DNA of 64,000 nucleotides from Marinarcus sediminis (GTDB lineage: Bacteria; Campylobacterota; Campylobacteria; Campylobacterales; Arcobacteraceae). The notes beneath the pieces were generated by a model. That model was not told the DNA's origin. It saw only the letters and a list, made by a program, of their open reading frames with translations, and did no database searches. The position numbers and the translations under genes were made by a program. Below, in pieces: positions 16,743-25,359 of this stretch; the first letter of the stretch is position 1, and each line of letters begins with the position of its first letter. The stretch lies in assembly GCF_048571275.1 (NCBI RefSeq), contig NZ_CP182357.1, forward strand, positions 1,426,001 through 1,490,000, in the 5' to 3' direction.

Positions 16743-18740
16743 ATGAAACTGTTCATACTGCTGTCACTTTTACTGACCATCTTTTTACATGCACAAGAGG
16801 GCGATACCCTTGAATCTCAACCCAATATTATTTTTACCTATGACAAATTAAAGAAAAAACAGACCAATTTTGCACTTCAAGTTGATTTTAATAAAGCCGT
16901 ACTGCTTTTAACAAAAGGTGAGTATGAAGAGGCCATTAAAATTTTAAAAAATACAGCAGAAGTGTTAAAAATCCCCTCTTTTTTAAATATTGGAATTGCT
17001 TATTATAAGCTCAATTCATATCACAATGCCACCGTTTATTTGAAACAAATTTATAATATTGAAGAGGCAATTTACAACAATCCTTACTCTTTTATGAGTG
17101 CATCATACTATTTGTATAAAATTACCAATGAAAAAAGATACTTAGAATCCATCATATTTACAGCAAAAAAGAACAAAATATTGCCAGAAGATGCCAAAAG
17201 AATGCTGGCGGATACTTTTATTTTATTAAAAGATTACAAAAGTGCATTAAAAGTTTTAGATGCCATGAAATCGCCAATGGATTTAAAAAAAGGGCTTATA
17301 TATCTGAAATTAAATGATTATTCCAAATCAGAGGCTTTGTTAGAAAGAGCCTATAAAGATGCGCTGGATGAAAAAAGAATCGATACCATTTTATGGTTTA
17401 TGGTCTATCGAGATTTAAAATCAAATAACTTAACAAAATTGCAAGAGCATTTGACCATATTGGATGAAAGAAAGAATCATTTTTTAATCAATAGAGATAT
17501 GCCCATTCTCATCACTTTTAATCCTTATAAATACTCTACCAAAGAGTATTTGGATTTTGTTACAAACTACAGCCTAGAGAGAAAAATCAATATGATTTTT
17601 TATTTTGCACCGTTTGTATTTTCGGATAAAGAGGAGATTATTTATGACTCTTCTAAAGGGTTTATTTTTAACTCGGCGCAAAATTTACAAAGCTTAGAAA
17701 ACATGGTTAAATATAATGCAAAATTTATTAATTTAATTAAAATGGATCCTATTATTCGAGTACAAAAATTACAAAATCTCATTCGTAATGAAGATACAAA
17801 ATCTTATATTTACTACAATTTAGCACTTTCGTATGCTCAAATCAGTGATTATAATAATGCGTATAAATACTTTAATAAATCATATAAACTTAATCCTGGA
17901 AACAAACTCTATGCAGTAATGACACTGATTTGTGCAAAAATAATGCATATGGAAGTTAAAGATGAAAAATATATAGAGACGAACATTACTTCTAAACAAG
18001 GATTATATAAATATTTTGGACAAACATTGTACAAAGAGTTTATTAATCAAAAAGCAGACGTAAGTGAAAAACCTCATGGGTACTCAAGTACGATTTTACA
18101 TAATGCTTTACAAGTTATCGAAAAGTTAAACAGTGGAAAAAAACTCAATGGTAATGAGGATCTGTTTACACTGAATTACAAAGATCCCTTAGTATATCTC
18201 ATGCATTTGGTTATTCGAAAAAGTGGCGAAAACAGTTATGCCTATGTTTCAAGATTACAAGATACCATCCCTTTGACATTGAATGACAATTTTTTAGAAG
18301 GTTCATTAATTATTACAAACTTTTATGTAGATGTTTTAAAAGGATTGGCGATGTTTGATAAAGCAGAATTTAATATCGATGATTACTATTCTCCCTCATA
18401 TTTAAGAACCAAAGCATTGGATTTACTGCACAATAATAATTCCCAAGCAACCATCAATATTTTAGAATATTTACAACAAAAATATAAACTTCAAGATAAA
18501 TATACTCTTTACATGATGGTTGCTGCATTGCTTGAATCTGGAAAATATGAAGAAGCATCGTTACAAATTTCTTTTATTAAAGCACTTTTAAATGACAGTG
18601 GAGCGAATTTTTTAACGGGTGTGCAATTGGTTCAAGAGTTAAAAATCAACAGTGCAAAACAGTTTTTTGCGCACCCCTATACCGATACCTTAATTGATTT
18701 TGATATTAAGAACTTGGATGTTTTTATGGAATCATTATAA
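16743..18740 (+). CDS. Periplasmic TPR-repeat protein, possibly PflB-like
   Basis: A 665-residue protein with a cleavable-looking signal peptide (MKLFILLSLLLTIFLHAQ). It has many helical repeats: TPR-like units are visible around residues 50-110 (KGEYEEAIKILKNTAE...IAYYKLNSYHNATVYLKQIY), 165-200 and 360-400 (NLALSYAQISDYNNAYKYFNKSYKLNPGN). In Campylobacterota the TPR proteins PflA and PflB form periplasmic scaffolds for the stator ring. Location in the flagellar cluster, size and fold fit such a role, but PflB normally keeps a membrane helix and a cytoplasmic end, so assignment is tentative. Confidence 0.72.
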   Translation: MKLFILLSLLLTIFLHAQEGDTLESQPNIIFTYDKLKKKQTNFALQVDFNKAVLLLTKGEYEEAIKILKNTAEVLKIPSFLNIGIAYYKLNSYHNATVYLKQIYNIEEAIYNNPYSFMSASYYLYKITNEKRYLESIIFTAKKNKILPEDAKRMLADTFILLKDYKSALKVLDAMKSPMDLKKGLIYLKLNDYSKSEALLERAYKDALDEKRIDTILWFMVYRDLKSNNLTKLQEHLTILDERKNHFLINRDMPILITFNPYKYSTKEYLDFVTNYSLERKINMIFYFAPFVFSDKEEIIYDSSKGFIFNSAQNLQSLENMVKYNAKFINLIKMDPIIRVQKLQNLIRNEDTKSYIYYNLALSYAQISDYNNAYKYFNKSYKLNPGNKLYAVMTLICAKIMHMEVKDEKYIETNITSKQGLYKYFGQTLYKEFINQKADVSEKPHGYSSTILHNALQVIEKLNSGKKLNGNEDLFTLNYKDPLVYLMHLVIRKSGENSYAYVSRLQDTIPLTLNDNFLEGSLIITNFYVDVLKGLAMFDKAEFNIDDYYSPSYLRTKALDLLHNNNSQATINILEYLQQKYKLQDKYTLYMMVAALLESGKYEEASLQISFIKALLNDSGANFLTGVQLVQELKINSAKQFFAHPYTDTLIDFDIKNLDVFMESL

Positions 18741-18797
18741 GAGAGTGAGAATTTTGCTCGATAATAAGAAAATTTATTAATTTTAAATTTTTTTTGG

Positions 18798-18830
18798 TAT
18801 AATGATATAAAACATGCACAATCGAAGGAG
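18798..18830 (+). promoter_or_regulatory. Promoter and strong ribosome site for the flaG-like gene
   Basis: GGTATAAT gives an extended-looking -10 box at 18798-18803. AAGGAGG at 18824-18830 is one of the strongest ribosome sites in the cluster, 6 bases from the ATG, suggesting high expression of the flaG-like product. Confidence 0.55.
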
Positions 18831-18836
18831 GCTATT

Positions 18837-19148
18837 ATGGATATAGGAAGAATACCTGAAATTGATCAAGCAAAAGTGAACGCAATTGCTAAAACTCAAA
18901 AAGTTCAAGAAACCAATGAAGATCAAAAAGTTGATCCCAATGAACAGCATAAAAATAACACAACCAATCCAATTACCACAGAGAGTAACGAAGTTATATT
19001 AGACAATGTAAGATTTGGTTACAATAAAAGTTCTCAAGATTTCTTTGTAAAAGTGACACGAGGAAACGTAGAAAATAAATATCCAACGGAAGATATGATG
19101 AGAATTAAAGCTCAATTATTGGCCGCTATGGAAGAGAATAATAAGTAA
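18837..19148 (+). CDS. flaG: FlaG-family protein
   Basis: The 103-residue protein has a polar, disordered N-terminal half and a C-terminal FlaG-type half: ILDNVRFGYNKSSQDFFVKV, then NKYPTEDMMRIKAQL, which matches the family pattern of a strand pair followed by IP(S/T)E(E/D)M. FlaG proteins are linked to filament length control, though their mechanism is poorly known. Flagellin itself is not in the window. A strong ribosome site and its own -10 box suggest it can be expressed apart from the preceding genes. Confidence 0.78.
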   Translation: MDIGRIPEIDQAKVNAIAKTQKVQETNEDQKVDPNEQHKNNTTNPITTESNEVILDNVRFGYNKSSQDFFVKVTRGNVENKYPTEDMMRIKAQLLAAMEENNK

Positions 19149-19161
19149 AAAGGGTTAATGT

Positions 19162-20076
19162 TTGGCATCTGATTTATCAAATATCATAAAAGAAGAGTTA
19201 TCAAATACTCTAGAGCAACTATTATCAAAAAAAACTTCAATTGAAGAGACTTCAAAAGTTGATCCAAAAGAGTATGAGTCTTCTCAAGCTATTGAAGTCA
19301 ATGTCAAATTTGAGTTTAAAACCTTGTCCTCTCAATGGGCGTTTTATATACCTACTATTTCTGCTGGAAAATTTGAGTATTTAATGTTAGGTGGCATGGG
19401 TGAACTGAAAGAGCATATTGATGATGAAGTTGCTGATGCAGTTAATGAAATTGTAGCCAATATATGTGGAAGTATCACAACGTCTGTAAATGCACAAGGG
19501 TATGAAGATTTAGGTACCGTTAAATTTGAATCATTGGGCAGTGAAATTGTTGGTGCTGAGAAGTTTAAAGACAAAGAAAACATTTTCAAATTTGGCGTTA
19601 ATATGGAAGATGAGAAACTTCCCGTATTAATCGCATTTGATGAGGGTATATTGCCTTTTATTTATGAAATAAGTGGGGTAGAACCTCAAGTAGAAGCGGC
19701 TGCTCCATCGGCTTCTGCTTCATCTACTCCATCACCTATGGGAAAAGTTTCCGCTCCTGTTAATGAACACGTTTCAAGTTTGTTGTCGCTTTTAGGTGAA
19801 GACTCAATTACCAATTTAAAACTTCTGTTTGATATCAAATTAAAACTCAGTGTTCGGCTTGGAACAAAAATTTTTTTACTTAAAGATATTCTAAGATGGG
19901 ATATTGGAGAGATAATTGAGTTAGAACAAATGGTGAATGAACCTTTAGAAATTTTAGTCAATGGAATCAAAATTGGTGAGGGTGAAGCCGTTATTGTTGA
20001 GGGAAAATTTGGGTTAAAAATAAAAAGTATTGGGAATGAACAGACCCGATTAAGTCAAATTGGATTGGGTAACTAA
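19162..20076 (+). CDS. fliY: Flagellar motor switch protein FliY
   Basis: A 304-residue protein with a middle region resembling CheC/CheX phosphatases (about 45-175; residues 85-110 hold the helix DEVADAVNEIVANICGSI) and a C-terminal SpoA domain (about 215-300, KLKLSVRLGTKIFLLKDILRW). An A/S/P-rich linker (178-200) joins them. This is the FliY layout known from Campylobacterota, where it adds CheY-P hydrolysis or C-ring contacts alongside FliN. The start is TTG at 19162. No FliM-type EIDALL peptide is present at its N-terminus. motA follows after two bases. Confidence 0.85.
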   Translation: MASDLSNIIKEELSNTLEQLLSKKTSIEETSKVDPKEYESSQAIEVNVKFEFKTLSSQWAFYIPTISAGKFEYLMLGGMGELKEHIDDEVADAVNEIVANICGSITTSVNAQGYEDLGTVKFESLGSEIVGAEKFKDKENIFKFGVNMEDEKLPVLIAFDEGILPFIYEISGVEPQVEAAAPSASASSTPSPMGKVSAPVNEHVSSLLSLLGEDSITNLKLLFDIKLKLSVRLGTKIFLLKDILRWDIGEIIELEQMVNEPLEILVNGIKIGEGEAVIVEGKFGLKIKSIGNEQTRLSQIGLGN

Positions 20077-20078
20077 AT

Positions 20079-20834
20079 ATGGATAAGAGTACAGCAGGAG
20101 GATTATTCGCTGGTTGGGCATTTATTGTCTTGGCCATTGTATTAGGAGGAGTAGGTTTTATTCCTTATGTTGATATTCCTTCTGTTATTATTGTTATTGG
20201 TGGTACCATTGCTGTTACTGCGGGACAATTTGAAGTATCGGATTTAAAAAGAATGACTTCAGCTATGAAAGTTGCTATGAAATCCGTCTCTTTTGAGCAG
20301 TTACCTGAGTTGGTAGAAAAAATCATTTTTTATGCGACTGAGATTAAAAAGCATGGGGTTATGCATGTTGAGCAAAAAGTTTTAGAAGAGAATAACCCTT
20401 TTTTTAAAGAGGCATTTCAACTGCTTGTTGATGGAATAAAACCCGATGTTTTGGTTCCTTTATTGGAAACAAAACTTGAACACATGGAAAAACGACACAA
20501 TACCATGATTGGAATGTTTGGAAACATTGGTGGTACGGCTGGATCTATGGGAATGATTGGAACACTTGTTGGTTTGGTTGCGATGCTTGCAAACCTTTCT
20601 GACCCAGCTTCTGTTGGTCCGGCAATGGCAGTTGCTTTATTAACAACATTGTATGGAGCTCTTATTGGAACGCTGTTTGCGGGTGTTATGGAGAGTAAAT
20701 TAACTCAAAAACACTCACTTGAAGTGGCATCATGTGAGGTTATCATTAATGGTGCTTCAATGATTGCGGCGGAAGAATCTATTGGTAACATCAAAATGAG
20801 GCTAAATGCGGCTTTAGTTGAAGTAATTGAATAA
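20079..20834 (+). CDS. motA: Flagellar stator protein MotA
   Basis: MotA forms the ion channel with MotB and pushes on FliG. The 251 residues contain four membrane helices: two near the N-terminus (about 8-28 and 32-50) and two near 150-205. Between them is a cytoplasmic loop with charged residues. The conserved segment VGPAMAVALLTTLYGALIGT carries the proline needed for torque. It begins 2 bases after fliY and is followed 11 bases later by motB. Confidence 0.96.
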   Translation: MDKSTAGGLFAGWAFIVLAIVLGGVGFIPYVDIPSVIIVIGGTIAVTAGQFEVSDLKRMTSAMKVAMKSVSFEQLPELVEKIIFYATEIKKHGVMHVEQKVLEENNPFFKEAFQLLVDGIKPDVLVPLLETKLEHMEKRHNTMIGMFGNIGGTAGSMGMIGTLVGLVAMLANLSDPASVGPAMAVALLTTLYGALIGTLFAGVMESKLTQKHSLEVASCEVIINGASMIAAEESIGNIKMRLNAALVEVIE

Positions 20835-20845
20835 AAAGATAAAAA

Positions 20846-21616
20846 ATGGCTAAAAACAAATGTCCTGATTGTCCAAAATGTCTTCCAGGTTGGTTAGTAC
20901 AATTTGGTGATTTAATGTCACTGCTTTTAACCTTTTTTATTTTGCTTTTGTCTATGGCAGTTATGGACAAAAAGAAAGTTGAAGAGTATTTCAACATCAT
21001 GAAAAAAGCAATGGGTTTTTTAGATGATAATGATACGGTCATTGATCACTCTGAAAAACATTCGGACAGTCCAACTGCAAATGAGAACAAAGATATTGTT
21101 GAATCAAGCGACAATCAAGAGGTCGTTGATGAAGTGGATCAGATAGTTCAAGTGGCAAACGATACGGCACAACAAGACCAACAGATACAACTCATACAAG
21201 GCAAGAATGAGTTTGTGTTGGATATTCCTTCAACCTTGATGTTTGAAGAGGGTGAATATAATATCACCCGAGATGAAGCAAAATCATTTATTCGGAAAAT
21301 TGCTCGTGTTATTCGGACAATGCCACAGATTTATAATATTGAAATTATGGGACATACATCAAGAAATATGTATACCAGTGATACAATACCAAGAGACAAC
21401 TGGGACGTTTCAGCTTTAAGGGCTGTTTCTGTTGTTAAAGAGTTGATTAAAAATAGAATTGACCCTGCACAATTAAAAGTATCGGCATTTGCATCGTATC
21501 AACCCAAAAGTAATAATCCAGCAGAAAACCGAAGAGTTGAAATGCGGTTTTATGCTCAAAATACAAGCAATGATATTTTAAATGAAGAAAATTTCTTCGA
21601 TAGGATAGAACAATGA
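20846..21616 (+). CDS. motB: Flagellar stator protein MotB
   Basis: MotB anchors the stator to peptidoglycan. Its single membrane helix (about 20-40) contains D22 in GDLMSLLLTFF, the ion-binding Asp. The C-terminal OmpA-like domain (about 130-245) shows EIMGHTSR, NWDVSALRAVSVV and NPAENRRVEMRF, which bind peptidoglycan. Three cysteines (C6, C9, C12) crowd the cytoplasmic N-terminus. The coding end overlaps flgJ by 4 bases (ATGA). Confidence 0.96.
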   Translation: MAKNKCPDCPKCLPGWLVQFGDLMSLLLTFFILLLSMAVMDKKKVEEYFNIMKKAMGFLDDNDTVIDHSEKHSDSPTANENKDIVESSDNQEVVDEVDQIVQVANDTAQQDQQIQLIQGKNEFVLDIPSTLMFEEGEYNITRDEAKSFIRKIARVIRTMPQIYNIEIMGHTSRNMYTSDTIPRDNWDVSALRAVSVVKELIKNRIDPAQLKVSAFASYQPKSNNPAENRRVEMRFYAQNTSNDILNEENFFDRIEQ

Positions 21617-21909
21617 ATTTAGAAGCCAACTATATTGATAAATCAAAATATCAGACCGATGGATATAAAAACATCAATGCAAACAGCATTAAAACGGATG
21701 AGAGTTTAAAGAAAGTATGTGATGATTTTGAATCATTTTTTACTCAGCAACTCATGGAAATTTCATTGAAATCAACTCCTATTGCAGGTGAAGGTACGGG
21801 GGCAGATATTATAAAAGGAATGTATACCGATACCATTGCACAAACTTCAAGTGGGACATTAGGTATCAGCGATATGTTATATAAATATTTAAGCGAGAAT
21901 AACAAATGA
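21613..21909 (+). CDS. flgJ: FlgJ-type rod-binding protein without muramidase domain
   Basis: The 98 residues correspond to the N-terminal rod-capping half of FlgJ: VCDDFESFFTQQLMEISLKST followed by GADIIKGMYTDTIAQ. The peptidoglycan-hydrolase half of enterobacterial FlgJ is absent, as in many other bacteria, so another enzyme must open the wall for the rod. It is coupled by ATGA overlaps to motB upstream and to the FlgN-like gene downstream. Confidence 0.87.
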   Translation: MNLEANYIDKSKYQTDGYKNINANSIKTDESLKKVCDDFESFFTQQLMEISLKSTPIAGEGTGADIIKGMYTDTIAQTSSGTLGISDMLYKYLSENNK

Positions 21910-22283
21910 TAGAAACCACTGTAAACGAAATGATTGAAATTATTGAAAAATTAAAACAGTCAATTAATGATGATATTGAAGATATTAAACTGGCCAATCA
22001 CGAAAAACTTCTTGAACGCAATGAAATCAAACAAGAGTATATGGAAACCATTGTGGAATTAAAGACAAAACTCAATACCGAACTTGTCAATGTCATGAAA
22101 AATGGTGTGGATGTGAATATATATCGGGATAAAGTAGATAATCTTGAAGCAAAATTAAGAGAGTTATATGCTTTAAATGGCAAATTGGCTTCAATTGTTT
22201 TACCTGTAAAACAGATGTACAAAGAGATTGTAGATGAATTAACTGCTCAAACTGGAGGAAATATTTTTGAAATTAAAGCTTAA
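21906..22283 (+). CDS. FlgN-like flagellar chaperone (tentative)
   Basis: A 125-residue, almost wholly helical protein with no signal peptide. Its length, heptad-rich composition and place directly behind flgJ fit FlgN, the chaperone for hook-filament junction proteins FlgK and FlgL. In Campylobacter a FlgN-type gene also follows the flgJ-flgM region. FliJ would be an alternative helical flagellar protein of similar size. flgK is not nearby, but flgL is 11 kb downstream. The call rests mainly on fold and context. Confidence 0.6.
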   Translation: MIETTVNEMIEIIEKLKQSINDDIEDIKLANHEKLLERNEIKQEYMETIVELKTKLNTELVNVMKNGVDVNIYRDKVDNLEAKLRELYALNGKLASIVLPVKQMYKEIVDELTAQTGGNIFEIKA

Positions 22284-22677
22284 GTTTTATTTGAAGATAA
22301 TATTTTTTCTGTTGAGCTTTTCTCTGTATCTTAATGCTGCAAGTTTGTTGGTTGCAAAAAATGAGATAGGGTACAATGAAAAAGTTTTAATTACAGATTT
22401 GATGGCTAAAAATGTCTCTCAACCCAATCATTGTATACCGCTTACATTAACTGATTTAAATAATGATACATACGTTACTTTACACTTCATATTAAAAGGG
22501 TCAATTCTTTGTCATAATGATGTAAAAGTATATAAAAAAGAGTCGGTTGTTTTTGATTTTGGTTCGTTACAAATAGAAAAGAATGGAAAAGTGATCTATG
22601 AGAATGATGAATATATTAGAATCAAAAGAGATGATGGAAAAATAGAAAAAATATATAAAGATGGTAGATTACAATGA
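22267..22677 (+). CDS. Short FlgA-like (SAF-domain) exported protein
   Basis: The 136-residue protein has a signal peptide (hydrophobic stretch about 9-24, ending LNAA). The mature part looks like a compact SAF/FlgA C-terminal domain: LLVAKNEIGYNEKVLITDLM, then ILKGSILCHNDVKVYKKESV, then a final strand pair KNGKVIYENDEYIRIKRDDGK. FlgA is the periplasmic chaperone for P-ring protein FlgI. This one lacks the usual N-terminal part and carries two cysteines. The start is TTG at 22267 with GGAGG upstream, inside the end of the previous gene. It overlaps flhF by 4 bases. Confidence 0.6.
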   Translation: MKLKLKFYLKIIFFLLSFSLYLNAASLLVAKNEIGYNEKVLITDLMAKNVSQPNHCIPLTLTDLNNDTYVTLHFILKGSILCHNDVKVYKKESVVFDFGSLQIEKNGKVIYENDEYIRIKRDDGKIEKIYKDGRLQ

Positions 22678-23825
22678 ATATGCTCTCTTTTTTAGGTGAA
22701 ACACCCAGTATTGCACTCCAAAATGCTCAAAGAGAGTGTGGTGAAGAGGCCATTGTTATTTCAACAAAAAAAATTTCGGATGCTTCAAATTCGAGTAAAA
22801 ATATGTATGAAGTGATTGTGGCCATTGAGACAGAAAAAAATAAAAAAGATAAATCTTATACCAGTAAAATAGTGGTAAAAGACCCGAGAAAAGATACGGA
22901 ATTTCAAGCTAAATTTTATGATTTTAGAGAAGAAATTCTTAAAATGCAAGATGCCATTGAACAGGTACAAAAATCGATTTGGGATCCCAAAAGCCAACTC
23001 TATGATTTAACGATACCACCTGAATTTGTGGACATGTATTCGTTATTTGAACAAAATGAGTTTGATCAAGAGATGACGTATACCATTATGAAAAAAACCA
23101 TCAGACAACTTCCTGTGGCAATGAAATCAAATCCTAAAAAAATAAATGATTTTTTCAAATTGATTTTAAGAAGAATTATTCCCATAAAACATGAAGATCC
23201 TTTGCGAAAACATCAAAGAAAAATCATTATGATGGTTGGACCTACGGGTGTAGGAAAAACAACAACCATTGCAAAACTGGCAGCTCGATATGCGTATAAA
23301 ATGAGTTCAAATTATAAAGTTGGTATTGTAACGCTTGACTCATTTAGAGTCGGTGCCATTGAGCAATTGCAAGCGTATACCAATATTATGCGATTGCCTT
23401 TAGAAGTGGTTAAAAAACCTGAAGATTTGATTGAGGCTCTTTTGCGTTTAAAAGATTGTAACTACATATTTATAGACACCGCAGGAAGCAGTCAATACGA
23501 TGTAGATAAAATTGAATTGATCAATGAGTATCAAGTCAAGGTTGATGAATTACCTATTGAAAAGGTGCTTGTTTTGCCTGCAAATGTGAAACAAACCGAT
23601 TTGCAAGAGATATATAATAACTACTCACGATTGGGCATTAATTATTTAACCTTTACCAAACTGGATGAGACAAGAAGTTTCGGTAACTTAATATCTTTTG
23701 CGCATAAAACTAAAAAATCAATTACATACTTTTCAATTGGGCAGAATGTCCCCGATGATTTGATTGTGTCTGACTCCTCTTTTTTAATTGAATGTTTTAT
23801 GAACAGAAGTTGTCATAGGAGATAA
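22674..23825 (+). CDS. flhF: Flagellar placement GTPase FlhF
   Basis: FlhF is an SRP-type GTPase that marks the pole for flagellar assembly. An N-terminal basic/acidic B domain (1-100) and N domain precede the G domain: G1 GPTGVGKTTT at 189-198, DTAGS near 267 and TKLDETRSFGN near 327. The 383-residue length is normal. It starts within the end of the FlgA-like gene (ATGA) and is followed 3 bases later by flhG, its usual partner that limits flagellar number. Confidence 0.95.
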   Translation: MNMLSFLGETPSIALQNAQRECGEEAIVISTKKISDASNSSKNMYEVIVAIETEKNKKDKSYTSKIVVKDPRKDTEFQAKFYDFREEILKMQDAIEQVQKSIWDPKSQLYDLTIPPEFVDMYSLFEQNEFDQEMTYTIMKKTIRQLPVAMKSNPKKINDFFKLILRRIIPIKHEDPLRKHQRKIIMMVGPTGVGKTTTIAKLAARYAYKMSSNYKVGIVTLDSFRVGAIEQLQAYTNIMRLPLEVVKKPEDLIEALLRLKDCNYIFIDTAGSSQYDVDKIELINEYQVKVDELPIEKVLVLPANVKQTDLQEIYNNYSRLGINYLTFTKLDETRSFGNLISFAHKTKKSITYFSIGQNVPDDLIVSDSSFLIECFMNRSCHRR

Positions 23826-23828
23826 TTT

Positions 23829-24653
23829 TTGTTCAATTCCATTTCAGCACAAGCTTCAAAACTTGTCAATATGACTCAATCAAAACGCACTATTAATTCA
23901 AATTCTAAAACAAAATTAATTACCATTACTTCTGGAAAAGGTGGGGTAGGAAAATCAACATTTACTGCGAATATTTCTTACCTTCTTTCTCAAAAAGGGT
24001 ATAAAGTTGCTATCATCGATGCAGATATTGGATTGGCCAATATGCAAGTATTACTCAATGTAAAACCTCAATATACTCTGTTTGATTATATTGATGCCAA
24101 AGCAACATTAAAAGAAGTGATTCTTCCAACTCCGTATGAAAATCTTTCATTGCTTGCTGGAAAAAGCGGATATAAATATTCCAATCATTCAAACTCATTT
24201 GTGCTTTCACGTATCGTTCAAGACACGTTAGATTTGGATGAATTTGATTTTTTAATTGTTGATACAGGGGCAGGTTTAAATGATTATGTCCAAGAATTTC
24301 TCAATATTTCCGATAATATTTTAGCTCTTACTACCACGGATCCCAGTGCTTTAACAGATGTCTATGCTTTAATGAAAATGTTGTCCAAAGATAAAAGTTC
24401 GCTTATGTTATGCTTTAATCATACAAAAACCCACAATATTGGGCTTACAATTTCAAAATCTTTAGAAAATTTGGCCCAAAAAAATAGATTGAATTCGGAT
24501 TTTATGATAAAATATATAGGTAATGTATCGTCATCTGAGAGTATTTCAACAACAGGTCGTCTTAGAAAATTGTTCGCTTGTGAATTTACACATGACAAAG
24601 TGACGTTGGAGTTAAACTCGGTTATTGATGCTTTGCTAATGAATATAAATTAG
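23829..24653 (+). CDS. flhG: Flagellar number regulator FlhG (MinD-like ATPase)
   Basis: A 274-residue ParA/MinD-type ATPase with deviant Walker A motif GKGGVGKST at 36-44, switch DADIGLANMQ near 65-74 and VDTGAG near 138. FlhG stimulates FlhF GTPase and sets flagellar number. The N-terminus (NSISAQASKLVNMTQS) contains the short helical segment with conserved glutamine typical of FlhG activation of FlhF. The start is TTG at 23829. In many Campylobacterota fliA follows; here it does not. Confidence 0.93.
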   Translation: MFNSISAQASKLVNMTQSKRTINSNSKTKLITITSGKGGVGKSTFTANISYLLSQKGYKVAIIDADIGLANMQVLLNVKPQYTLFDYIDAKATLKEVILPTPYENLSLLAGKSGYKYSNHSNSFVLSRIVQDTLDLDEFDFLIVDTGAGLNDYVQEFLNISDNILALTTTDPSALTDVYALMKMLSKDKSSLMLCFNHTKTHNIGLTISKSLENLAQKNRLNSDFMIKYIGNVSSSESISTTGRLRKLFACEFTHDKVTLELNSVIDALLMNIN

Positions 24654-24665
24654 GGATTAAAAAAA

Positions 24666-24728
24666 GTGACACAACAATTTGATTCATATACTTTTTATGC
24701 CAGAGTGAAAAGAGAACGGTCTTGGTAG
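24666..24728 (+). CDS. Possible 20-codon ORF after flhG
   Basis: GTG at 24666 opens a 20-codon frame (VTQQFDSYTFYARVKRERSW) ending in TAG at 24726, overlapping the start of the next gene. It has no clear ribosome site beyond AAAAAA. It may be a leader peptide, a gene remnant or chance. Confidence 0.25.
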   Translation: MTQQFDSYTFYARVKRERSW

Positions 24729-25030
24729 TTGAAAGATTCTCTCAAAGCATAATCAATAGCGGTATTTTTAAATTGTATATCGCAACGGGTTTTTTTGGAA
24801 CACTTATTTTTTTTGTAGTGAATGCGGATTTGTTCACTCCCATAGAGATGATTTTTAGTATTATTGCGATTACAATAATACTAAAGGGCATTTCGAATAT
24901 TATGCTCTCTTTGATTATCAGTACGTTTAGCTTAGATAATAAACGAGCTGAGTTAGAGTTTAAACATAACGCAGACAAAATTGATGCATTATTGACGGAT
25001 TTAACCATTCAAGATGCGGCAACAAATTAA
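24722..25030 (+). CDS. Small two-helix membrane protein of unknown function
   Basis: The 102 residues contain two membrane helices (about 17-34 and 42-67) and a charged C-terminal helix (about 72-100). TTG at 24722 is the only start in this frame after the stop at 24680-24682, and the ribosome site is weak, so expression may depend on upstream translation. It sits between flhG and fliE in the middle of the flagellar cluster. I do not recognise the family; a role in motor assembly is only suggested by position. Confidence 0.62.
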   Translation: MVVERFSQSIINSGIFKLYIATGFFGTLIFFVVNADLFTPIEMIFSIIAITIILKGISNIMLSLIISTFSLDNKRAELEFKHNADKIDALLTDLTIQDAATN

Positions 25031-25045
25031 GACAGAGGAGTTTAA

Positions 25046-25345
25046 ATGAATATTTCAGAAATTGCAAACAGTATAAATCTTGGAAAAACAAGTTTAACCC
25101 AAGATACTACGAAGCCAGTTGCTGGCGATTCATTTGAAAAAATGTTGAGTGATGCCATTGGCTCAGTCAATAAGACTCAAGTTGATGCCTATGATGCAAT
25201 GGAAGGCATTGCAACAGGTAAAGTGACCAATCTGCAAGGAGCCGTTCAAAAAATTGAAGAAGCGGAATTGAGTTTGAGACTGGCGTTAGAAGTTAAAAAT
25301 AAAGCATTAAGCGCATATAAAGAGATTATGCGAATGCAAGTATAA
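25046..25345 (+). CDS. fliE: Flagellar MS-ring/rod adapter FliE
   Basis: FliE joins the MS ring to the rod. The 99-residue protein has the family features: SFEKMLSDAIGSVNKTQVDA, then ATGKVTNLQGAVQKIEEAELSLRLALEVKNKALSAYKEIMRM, matching the C-terminal helix pair of FliE. A GAGGAG ribosome site precedes the ATG. It lies 14 bases ahead of flgC, its usual partner. Confidence 0.95.
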   Translation: MNISEIANSINLGKTSLTQDTTKPVAGDSFEKMLSDAIGSVNKTQVDAYDAMEGIATGKVTNLQGAVQKIEEAELSLRLALEVKNKALSAYKEIMRMQV

Positions 25346-25359
25346 GAAAGGATCAGCTG

